A stretch of 20,496 bases of DNA from a virus, in IMG/VR virus record IMGVR_UViG_3300030107_003683, positions 1-20,496 of that record. The stretch is one strand, 5' to 3'. The position numbers and the translations under genes were made by a program. Below are positions 7,043 to 12,097 of the stretch, in pieces. Each line of letters starts with the position of its first letter. Position 1 is the first letter of the stretch. A model generated the notes under the pieces. It searched no databases and had not been told where the DNA came from. It saw only the letters and a list, made by a program, of their open reading frames with translations.

Positions 7043-7306
7043 TTAAAAAAGAATGGCATCTTTGATCCAGAATTTTATTGGAACCACTAGCTTGTTTTCG
7101 CCACCTAATAATTTAGTCCATCCATATTCAATCGCCCATTTTTTTGAAATGCTATACCTATACCGATTGGTAATATAAACAATTTTAGTTAAAGATTCAA
7201 GAGAAACCTCATCTAAATTAATTGTCCATGATCCACCGCCCATCCTTAATTTACTAGATTCTTTTTCATATTTAGTTAGTACACCATCTTTTATAAATTG
7301 CTTCAT
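7043..7306 (-). CDS. Unknown protein, 87 residues
   Basis: The product is basic and beta-prone (SWTINLDEVSLESLTKIVYITNRYRYSISKKW) with no recognised motif. Its ATG at 7304-7306 overlaps the TGA of the upstream 110-residue gene as ATGA, indicating coupled translation, with GGAG some ten bases upstream. No function is assigned. Confidence 0.6.
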   Translation of the reverse strand: MKQFIKDGVLTKYEKESSKLRMGGGSWTINLDEVSLESLTKIVYITNRYRYSISKKWAIEYGWTKLLGGENKLVVPIKFWIKDAILF

Positions 7307-7635
7307 GATACACCATGCTCCGTGAATTTTCCAAAGGGATAATCTTCTTTCATTTTTTCATCTGCCATTCTTCGGATTTTTTCTCCATGTTTTTCATAAA
7401 TAGCCTTTCTTATAAAGTCTAGGTATTGATCTATACTTTCTTGATTGACTACAAAATGATGTATGAAGTGACTTGCTAAAAATTCATGAAACACCATAGG
7501 AACAATTATTTCTGTTGAATCTAATTCTTCGTGGTTTGTTTCTTGCCATTCTGTTATAGCATCTTCAACTAAGTCAAAAAGATCGCTATAATCTTGTTTT
7601 AGCATCTCATTATTCTCTTTATCATGTTTACACAT
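7303..7635 (-). CDS. Unknown acidic helical protein, 110 residues
   Basis: The product is acidic and largely helical (DYSDLFDLVEDAITEWQE, then FLASHFIHHFVVNQESID). Its histidine-rich middle, HFIHHF, could be a metal or packing motif. The ATG at 7633-7635 follows AAGGAG. The palindrome at 7650-7666 lies just before that ribosome binding site, inside the end of the upstream gene. Function is unknown. Confidence 0.6.
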   Translation of the reverse strand: MCKHDKENNEMLKQDYSDLFDLVEDAITEWQETNHEELDSTEIIVPMVFHEFLASHFIHHFVVNQESIDQYLDFIRKAIYEKHGEKIRRMADEKMKEDYPFGKFTEHGVS

Positions 7636-7647
7636 ACTGTTCTCCTT

Positions 7648-7920
7648 TTAGTTAAGTTCCTTAACTTTTATTCTTCTTGTGTAGAACTTATTTACAAACT
7701 CTTTCTGAGATAAGTTTGAGCAATGTAAACAAGTTACTTTTTCTTTTCCATAGCTAGGAAAATTTTTATAATAATATACATTTTTCAATGATACTTTTTT
7801 GCGATCTATTGACGTTATTCTCCTTACTACCTCCCAACATTGCCTACAGCTAGTACAATACCTGATGGTTTTATCCGCCAATTTTGCTTCAAATTCATAA
7901 TCTATATTTTTTTGTCTCAT
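7648..7920 (-). CDS. Small two-CxxC zinc-binding protein
   Basis: The 90-residue product has CTSCRQC near residue 22 and TCLHCSN near residue 63, a likely zinc ribbon. It ends RRIKVKELN; the last six residues plus the stop are encoded by the palindromic repeat at 7650-7666. I start at ATG 7918-7920, preceded by GGAGAT, not at an in-frame TTG 12 bases upstream. The upstream membrane-protein gene ends two bases before this start. The role is unknown, but several leftward genes share this small zinc-ribbon style. Confidence 0.6.
   Translation of the reverse strand: MRQKNIDYEFEAKLADKTIRYCTSCRQCWEVVRRITSIDRKKVSLKNVYYYKNFPSYGKEKVTCLHCSNLSQKEFVNKFYTRRIKVKELN
7650..7666. repeat. Palindromic element, copy at a gene end
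   Basis: Arms AGTTAAG and CTTAACT flank a 3-base centre. It encodes the last residues KVKELN and part of the stop of the 90-residue zinc-binding protein. It lies directly before the ribosome binding site of the 110-residue gene, the same geometry as the copy at 1290-1306. Confidence 0.75.
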
Positions 7921-7922
7921 TA

Positions 7923-8099
7923 TTATCTCCAAATTGCTATGTTGCTTAGTTTAAGAATGCGATTCTTAATCAGAGCTTGATCTCTGTAAAAATCTAGCTT
8001 ATGATTCATAATATTAAGGTCTGTTTTAAGTTTTGCCACCCAAATCATAGGTAGGCAAAATATAAGACCTAATATAATTTCTAATATAAAACTAATCAA
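7923..8099 (-). CDS. Small membrane protein, 58 residues, TTG start
   Basis: A TTG at 8097-8099, preceded by AAGGGGGT, opens 58 codons ending in TAA. Residues 2-22 form one membrane segment (ISFILEIILGLIFCLPMIWVA). It is followed by a basic, helical, probably cytoplasmic tail (KLKTDLNIMNHKLDFYRDQ and onward). The gene overlaps the upstream 46-residue gene by eight bases and ends two bases before the next start, so it lies in a tightly coupled series. No ATG start is available upstream of the membrane segment. Function is unknown. Confidence 0.5.
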   Translation of the reverse strand: MISFILEIILGLIFCLPMIWVAKLKTDLNIMNHKLDFYRDQALIKNRILKLSNIAIWR

Positions 8100-8232
8100 C
8101 GTAACCCCCTTGTTTTTTATCCTTCATTATAGATTCTAAAAACTGCTTGATTTCTACAAGTTCGGAATAGTACAAAACATCCCTAATTAAATACATAATG
8201 CCTTCTACTAAACTCATTCTATCTTTTTTCAT
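8092..8232 (-). CDS. Unknown small helical protein, 46 residues
   Basis: An ATG at 8230-8232 behind AAGGAG opens 46 codons. The product is one or two amphipathic helices (MSLVEGIMYLIRDVLYYSEL, then VEIKQFLESIMKD) with a charged end. Its start overlaps the stop of the upstream 55-residue gene as ATGA. The tight overlaps at both ends and the strong ribosome binding site support it as a real gene. Confidence 0.6.
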   Translation of the reverse strand: MKKDRMSLVEGIMYLIRDVLYYSELVEIKQFLESIMKDKKQGGYVD

Positions 8233-8396
8233 TTGTTCTCCTTTATTGTAAATACCCAATTACCACCATTTTCTACAAACATACTTGGGTTATCTTTTAC
8301 TGTTTCTTTTACGCTATCAATATGATAGTAATATTCATAGCCTACAATATCACTTTCATATTTTCCAAGATTTACATTAAATAGTATAAAATTCAT
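8229..8396 (-). CDS. Unknown small protein, 55 residues
   Basis: An ATG at 8394-8396 with GAGGAG upstream opens 55 codons. The product is aromatic and acidic (LGKYESDIVGYEYYYHIDSVKE), ends in a beta-prone NWVFTIKENK, and looks like a small compact domain. Its first 20 bases overlap the end of the upstream zinc-ribbon gene, and its stop overlaps the next start as ATGA. No family is recognised. Confidence 0.6.
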   Translation of the reverse strand: MNFILFNVNLGKYESDIVGYEYYYHIDSVKETVKDNPSMFVENGGNWVFTIKENK

Positions 8397-8607
8397 TATT
8401 TATCTCCTCTTTATGTTTTTTAAATCTGCTATTTAAACATGGATCGCATAACCAATCATCCTCAGTAAATAAATCATTCATCCATTTATCATCATAATCA
8501 TGTACTTTATTTAAACTGCCATATAATTCATCCATATCTTTTATCTCAAAGCAATCTGTACATTTTGCTTTATGATATTCATATAAATAAACATCTGTTT
8601 CTAACAT
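8377..8607 (-). CDS. Small two-CxxC zinc-ribbon protein
   Basis: The 76-residue product has CTDC near residue 16 and CDPC near residue 54 with acidic sequence between, a zinc-ribbon arrangement. The open frame reaches back to 8658, but the ATG at 8605-8607 follows GAGGAG at good spacing and is preferred. The end overlaps the next gene by 20 bases. Function is unknown; a nucleic-acid or protein-contact role is typical for such ribbons. Confidence 0.6.
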   Translation of the reverse strand: MLETDVYLYEYHKAKCTDCFEIKDMDELYGSLNKVHDYDDKWMNDLFTEDDWLCDPCLNSRFKKHKEEINNEFYTI

Positions 8608-8661
8608 ATTTTCTCCTCTAGTTAATTTGAAATTATATATATTGAATATAAAAGTCAACCT

Positions 8662-9225
8662 CTATTTTTCCATTCTGGATTGTATTAATTTATCCCAGCC
8701 ATTTTTAGGTTTTGGTGTTGGTAGATCATACCATTTTTTTGCCCATCTGCGAGGGTTTTGGTTTTTATATTTTGATTCAATATGTTTTTCCTTAAAAGAA
8801 AATTCTCTAACGTGCCTAACCCCCTTATTTTCATTGGGATAATAAATAATATGATCATAATCATCTATAAAACCACGATCAATAGGTACGGCAATCCAAT
8901 CAGCATAATTCTCAGTAATATTTACTTTTAAAGATTTTCCATAGGAAGTATTATAAGCTATGGTATGATACTTTACTTGGATCGTTATTAAATCAATTTT
9001 CCATTTATTTTTCCATAGTTTCGGTTTAAAACAAACTAAATCAATTCCCCAAGTATCTGCGGATTGATTAAATACTTGATAATCATTCTCAAGCAAATGA
9101 TTTTCTACCCGATTTTCCCCTATTTTACCAATGATTGCCGTATTTAGATGTGCGATCTTAGTATCATCTTGCAATCTGGTAGATTTATAAGGTGCGTGTT
9201 TACCCCCTTGACGTTTTTTTCTCAT
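8662..9225 (-). CDS. PD-(D/E)XK-fold nuclease (putative)
   Basis: In this 187-residue protein a helix IGKIGENRVENHLL (residues 32-45) is followed by WGIDLVC with D62, then a strand ending in QVKYH (83-87). An early glutamate helix, an aspartate after a strand, and a Q/E-x-K on the next strand form the core pattern of the PD-(D/E)XK endonuclease fold, as in archaeal Holliday-junction resolvases and restriction enzymes. The C-terminal half is basic and tryptophan-rich (NPRRWAKKWYDLP). It may cleave branched or foreign DNA; the fold call is by eye. The start ATG shares one base with the stop of the upstream gene (TAATG). Confidence 0.6.
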   Translation of the reverse strand: MRKKRQGGKHAPYKSTRLQDDTKIAHLNTAIIGKIGENRVENHLLENDYQVFNQSADTWGIDLVCFKPKLWKNKWKIDLITIQVKYHTIAYNTSYGKSLKVNITENYADWIAVPIDRGFIDDYDHIIYYPNENKGVRHVREFSFKEKHIESKYKNQNPRRWAKKWYDLPTPKPKNGWDKLIQSRMEK

Positions 9226-9488
9226 TATATTTCGCCCTTTATAATTTGTGAAATAACCTCTAATTTATAAAGTAGCGTTTTAGCGTTGCCGGTTATACCG
9301 AAATATTTTCTAACGTCTTTTAATCTAAATTTTCTATTTGCTACACCTATAATATTTTTATTCCAAAGTTTTAAAGCACCTTTAGTAGTTATCAAATTAT
9401 AAACACCTAGTGATACCCCATTATAATTTGGCTTCGATTCAATATCTTTTAAAAATTGGCAGTCCTGATCTATTTCTATTTTTTTCAT
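9225..9488 (-). CDS. Unknown protein, 87 residues
   Basis: The product has a basic C-terminal part (NRKFRLKDVRKYFGITGNAKTLLYKLE) that might be a small DNA-binding helical domain, but no family is recognised. The frame extends to an upstream TTG at 9503, yet the ATG at 9486-9488 is preceded by GGGGGT and follows the stop of a 29-codon membrane peptide, so I start there. It overlaps the nuclease start by one base. Confidence 0.55.
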   Translation of the reverse strand: MKKIEIDQDCQFLKDIESKPNYNGVSLGVYNLITTKGALKLWNKNIIGVANRKFRLKDVRKYFGITGNAKTLLYKLEVISQIIKGEI

Positions 9489-9489
9489 T

Positions 9490-9579
9490 TTATTTACCCC
9501 CAAATATTTTTAAACCTATATATCGGAATAATAAAAAAATTAAAGCCATATATAATAATTCTATGATAGTAATTAACAT
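9490..9579 (-). CDS. Tiny membrane peptide, 29 residues
   Basis: An ATG at 9577-9579 follows AAAGGGGG at good spacing and opens 29 codons to TAA. The peptide is nearly all one membrane segment (MLITIIELLYMALIFLLFRY) with a short basic end (LKIFGGK). It lies between two genes, using the ribosome binding site contained in the end of the upstream gene, and it ends one base before the next start. The close packing argues that it is translated. Confidence 0.5.
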   Translation of the reverse strand: MLITIIELLYMALIFLLFRYIGLKIFGGK

Positions 9580-9580
9580 T

Positions 9581-9796
9581 TTACCCCCTTTTACCAATGT
9601 TTTTAATTACAGAAACCTCTAGCGTAATGTCTTCTATTTCTTCAATTTCTTCTTGACTTATCTTATGCCCGAATAGATCTTGTAAAATATATTCAAATTC
9701 AATTCCGTTTTTTCTTTCAAAGTCTGATTTATATAAAGTTATTTCCTCTTTATAAAAACCCTCTTTTAATTCCTTTGCTCTTTTTTTACTTAACAT
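9581..9796 (-). CDS. Unknown acidic small protein, 71 residues
   Basis: The product is charged and helical (KKRAKELKEGFYKEE, then QEEIEEIEDITLEVSVIK), without a known motif. The ATG at 9794-9796 follows AAAGGGGG. The palindrome at 9835-9857 lies about 40 bases upstream, within the 3' end of the papain-fold gene. Function is unknown. Confidence 0.6.
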   Translation of the reverse strand: MLSKKRAKELKEGFYKEEITLYKSDFERKNGIEFEYILQDLFGHKISQEEIEEIEDITLEVSVIKNIGKRG

Positions 9797-9808
9797 TTTA
9801 AACCCCCT

Positions 9809-10315
9809 TTAAAATTTTGAAAAATCAAATTTTGAAAAGTTAAGTTCCTTAACTTTTTTATTTGATTCAACTTTAATTATTTCTGTTATCGGTTTTTTTC
9901 TGTCGGCTGTCCAATCATGCACAATATTATTTTTAACGGCTAAGACATGGTTTTTAACCCCTAGTAAATAGTTGCCCTTTGGTAAATAGTTGTCAAAATT
10001 ATTTACTGTTAGTCCGGTTCTTGAATTAACAAAACACAAGGATTGATTTTCTCTATTTTTCCAAGTCCATGTATTTTTATTAATGTATGATAGTTTATAG
10101 GTGTATAGCTTAAAGCCGTATTTTTCAGCCAAATTCCGCATTAAATTCTTGTAGGTGTACCACCCCAAGCCTTTACCATTTTTCCGCCCATTTTGGGCGA
10201 AATACGAATGAATTTCGTTATAGTCTTTATTGAATATGATACTAGCACTAATCACAGTACAACAGTTATTATCATTCTCAAAAGCTATCTTTTTAATATC
10301 TTTATAATTTTGCAT
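9809..10315 (-). CDS. Papain/C39-like cysteine-peptidase-fold protein (putative)
   Basis: This 168-residue protein has an N-terminal NNCCTVISASIIFNKDYNEI segment with Cys18 and Cys19 heading a helix, followed by NGRKNGKGLG. Near the end it has GNYLLGVKNHVLAVKNNIVHDW, with His123 and Asp134. A cysteine at a helix start, a histidine after a strand and a following Asp form the triad pattern of C39-like papain folds; similar short proteins occur in many phages, usually without known substrate. Residues 153-161 are encoded by a palindromic repeat. The gene is immediately downstream of the hammerhead ribozyme, which would leave a 22-base 5' leader containing the ribosome binding site GAGGGG. Confidence 0.5.
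   Translation of the reverse strand: MQNYKDIKKIAFENDNNCCTVISASIIFNKDYNEIHSYFAQNGRKNGKGLGWYTYKNLMRNLAEKYGFKLYTYKLSYINKNTWTWKNRENQSLCFVNSRTGLTVNNFDNYLPKGNYLLGVKNHVLAVKNNIVHDWTADRKKPITEIIKVESNKKVKELNFSKFDFSKF
9835..9857. repeat. Palindromic element, copy in the papain-fold gene
   Basis: A perfect inverted repeat with 10-base arms, AAAAGTTAAG and CTTAACTTTT, around a 3-base centre. It lies near the 3' end of the papain-fold gene, where it encodes part of KKVKELNFS, and about 40 bases upstream of the next start. The same core GTTAAG-N3-CTTAAC occurs at 1290-1306, 7650-7666 and 11465-11487, with a degenerate copy at 5742-5767. Confidence 0.8.
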
Positions 10316-10333
10316 TTATTCCCCTCATTGATA

Positions 10334-10387
10334 CCTAGACCTTTGCGGTTTCGGGGGGATCAATGAAAATCCCCCCTCATCAGTAGG
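10334..10387 (-). ncRNA. Type I hammerhead self-cleaving ribozyme (candidate)
   Basis: Read on the minus strand, every conserved part of a hammerhead is present in order. Stem I 5' strand is CCUA (10387-10384), then core CUGAUGA (10383-10377). Stem II is GGGGGGAU (10376-10369), loop UUUCAUUG, and AUCCCCCC (10360-10353). Core GAA (10352-10350) leads into stem III, ACC (10349-10347), loop GCAAA, and GGU (10341-10339). The cleavage nucleotide is C at 10338, and stem I 3' strand is UAGG (10337-10334). The invariant pairs A15.1-U16.1 and G10.1-C11.1 are kept, and the cleavage triplet is GUC. Stem I could extend after a three-base bulge (AUA 10393-10391 with UAU 10333-10331), giving the irregular stem I that natural hammerheads use for docking with loop II. 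It starts right after the stop codon of the 205-residue gene and ends just before the next ribosome binding site. Cleavage is predicted between 10338 and 10337. Confidence 0.9.
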
Positions 10388-10389
10388 AT

Positions 10390-11007
10390 TTATAAGCCGT
10401 TTTTTTCTATGCTTTCAATCACAGCTTTTAAAGATTCAAAATCATACATCTCTAAATTTTTTGAATCTGCTTTCGTACCATTAAATAAACCCTCTCTTTT
10501 TTCTGATCGCATCCATTTTAATAATCTTTCTTCTAGTCTGTCAGCTTTCTGTTCCTTGTACATTCTCACAAGTCTATATTTTCCGATATCAGTCTCATTA
10601 AAATTATCAACGTATTTCCCCTCTTCATTTTCAACCATTGGCTTATTTACTTTTTTTAATGTTGCTGTCATTGTCTTGTGATCGTCTTCTAAAATTGCCA
10701 ACTGTGTAGGCTTTTCCTTTACTAGGGTTTGGATCTGATTTTTTACGAACCTCTTTAACTGTTTTCTAACTTCTAATAATTCTTGAAGTTTCTCGCCTTT
10801 GATTTTATCGTCTTTTGAGGTGTTCATGATATTGTCAAATTTTTTAGTTAACTGGGTTTCGTTGTTTTCATCCGCATGATGTAAATCTCTAGTAATTACA
10901 TCTGTTACCGATTTACTTTTCTCAACCAATACCAGACCATCATTCAAAACTTGATCAATTTCTTTTTTGGTTGGTTTTTTCATTGTTACGTTAGTGTTAC
11001 TTTTCAT
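10390..11007 (-). CDS. Unknown charged coiled-coil-like protein, 205 residues
   Basis: The product is strongly charged and mostly helical, with likely coiled-coil stretches (KGEKLQELLEVRKQLKRFVK around residues 70-90, then MYKEQKADRLEERLLKWM around 149-166). No domain is recognised. The start ATG at 11005-11007 follows GAGGAG with rather long spacing. Its stop codon TAA at 10390-10392 is immediately followed by the hammerhead ribozyme and would be part of an extended stem I, so ribosomes finishing this gene could disturb ribozyme folding. It lies near the front of the leftward block, which suggests early, abundant expression. Confidence 0.65.
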   Translation of the reverse strand: MKSNTNVTMKKPTKKEIDQVLNDGLVLVEKSKSVTDVITRDLHHADENNETQLTKKFDNIMNTSKDDKIKGEKLQELLEVRKQLKRFVKNQIQTLVKEKPTQLAILEDDHKTMTATLKKVNKPMVENEEGKYVDNFNETDIGKYRLVRMYKEQKADRLEERLLKWMRSEKREGLFNGTKADSKNLEMYDFESLKAVIESIEKNGL

Positions 11008-11011
11008 GGTT

Positions 11012-11368
11012 TTATTTCTCCTCTATTAGTGTTCTTAAAAAATTGTTTAGTAGTTTTTTTCTTTCTTCCTTTGCTTGTTCATAGTTTAAACCACTATTAA
11101 ACGCTGTTAATTTTGAAGCTACTGTGTCGTATTCTCTGACTGTTTTATAGTCTATTCTTTTTCCTATCGGTGAATATCCGGTCGAAATTATCACCCTTTG
11201 ACCATTGACACTTAATTGATAATAATCACACGCCCAGCCATTGACACCGCTTGAATATGCGAAAGGGTTTTCATCCCTTAATAGATACTGTAGTTCACAA
11301 TACCCGACAGCATACAAGTTACCCCTTGTATTTTCTCGGATTTGTTTCTTGGTTGTTTTTAACTTCAT
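11012..11368 (-). CDS. Unknown protein, first gene of the leftward block
   Basis: The 118-residue product contains GNLYAVGYCELQYLLRDENPFAYSSG followed by NGWACDYYQL and ISTGYSPIGKR. I have a vague memory of this pattern from short phage proteins of unknown function. The open frame reaches an ATG at 11425, but that start lacks a ribosome binding site. The ATG at 11366-11368 has GAGGAG about 12 bases upstream, similar to the next gene, so I prefer it. If the longer start is used, 19 polar residues are added. A small hairpin (ATGGC/GCCAT, 11387-11400) abuts the ribosome binding site. The stop is four bases before the next start. Confidence 0.55.
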   Translation of the reverse strand: MKLKTTKKQIRENTRGNLYAVGYCELQYLLRDENPFAYSSGVNGWACDYYQLSVNGQRVIISTGYSPIGKRIDYKTVREYDTVASKLTAFNSGLNYEQAKEERKKLLNNFLRTLIEEK

Positions 11369-11464
11369 TTTGTTTTGTTTCTCCTCATGGCTAACGCCAT
11401 TGTTATTTAAATCAATATTTAACATGATGAAAATCTTACACCCTTTAGGTTAATAATCAAGTAA

Positions 11465-11487
11465 AAAAGTTAAGTTTCTTAACTTTT
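11465..11487. repeat. Palindromic element, copy upstream of the leftward block
   Basis: Arms AAAAGTTAAG and CTTAACTTTT flank the centre ttt. It is the only copy in the large intergenic region and lies 40 bases upstream of the first possible start of the leftward block, where a promoter operator or leader hairpin would be expected. Confidence 0.8.
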
Positions 11488-11530
11488 ATTTACTCCTTAT
11501 ATATGGAAGAGGAAAAAACTCTGGTTTTTT

Positions 11531-11558
11531 TATTGAATTGATGTCAATTAATTCAATA
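11531..11558. repeat. Nested inverted repeats in the control region
   Basis: The 9-base arms TATTGAATT (11531-11539) and AATTCAATA (11550-11558) enclose a second inverted repeat AATTGA-tg-TCAATT at 11536-11549. Such overlapping dyads resemble operator sites for a dimeric repressor. They lie about 75 bases upstream of the GTTAAG palindrome that precedes the leftward block. Confidence 0.5.
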
Positions 11559-11888
11559 GTCTATACAATTATTTAGAATGGTGTTTATTGGGGTTATTTA
11601 GTACCTTAAACCAATTATTTTAAGTATTCATACATTTGCATTAAAAAATCTTTTTATGGCTTTCTAGGCTATGTTTACGGCTTTCACTCTCAGATAAACG
11701 CTCAAAAAGTGCGACCTAAATCCTCATACAACTAATTAGGGACATATGCAAGTAAAACCTTTATAGGATAGCAATATTTAATTGGAATGATTTGGCAGAA
11801 TGCAAGTTATTTTTTTTCTGGTTGGATTTTAATTTACATACGCCCACCCACCGCACAAAAGCAAGTACAGAATAAAATTATTTTAATT

Positions 11889-11969
11889 TGAGCGATATGA
11901 GCGTTTAATATATTATATATATGAGCGTTTTGAGCGTTAGGGGTGTAGGGCGGATGAGCGTTATGAGCG
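11889..11969. repeat. Iteron-like TGAGCG array, three 33-bp units
   Basis: TGAGCG occurs six times on the plus strand at 11889, 11898, 11922, 11931, 11955 and 11964. The start-to-start distances are exactly 9, 24, 9, 24 and 9. Each 33-bp unit therefore reads TGAGCG-N3-TGAGCG-N18, and the N18 parts are unrelated in sequence. A single inverted copy, CGCTCA, lies at 11699-11704. The array ends about 130 bases before the small-terminase start. The regular phase suggests multimeric protein binding, as for origin iterons or terminase recognition sites. Confidence 0.85.
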
Positions 11970-12060
11970 ATTGCGTTATTACGTGTTCCCCATAAAATAA
12001 ATAAAAACAAAGTCCTACAGGCTGTTCCGTAAAAAAAGTTAAAAGAAAGTCCATAAATCC

Positions 12061-12089
12061 TTGCACTAAAGTAATAAAGTCCGTATAAT
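12061..12089 (+). promoter_or_regulatory. Sigma-70-type promoter of the small terminase gene
   Basis: TTGCAC at 12061-12066 and a perfect TATAAT at 12084-12089 are separated by 17 bases. Transcription would start near 12096, only a base or two before the ATG at 12098, and no ribosome binding site lies between. The message is therefore predicted to be leaderless. AAAGTCC repeats lie just upstream (12046) and within the spacer (12076). Confidence 0.7.
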
Positions 12090-12097
12090 ATACCATA

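Larger units (their letters stand above)
11369..12097. other. Large intergenic control region, possible origin or packaging site
   Basis: About 730 bases contain no convincing gene. From left to right they hold the upstream leader of the leftward block, the palindrome at 11465-11487, nested inverted repeats at 11531-11558, and an AT-rich tract with two ATGCAAGT copies at 11746 and 11800. Further right are the TGAGCG array at 11889-11969, three AAAGTCC copies at 12009, 12046 and 12076, and the promoter at 12061-12089. Divergent genes on either side plus iterons and AT-rich sequence are what one expects of a replication origin or main control region; a terminase binding site is the alternative. 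Confidence 0.6.

Noticed and set aside
11889-11969. The TGAGCG array as a CRISPR array
   Set aside because: The repeat is only six bases in two-motif units and lacks the long identical repeats, constant-length spacers and cas genes of CRISPR loci.
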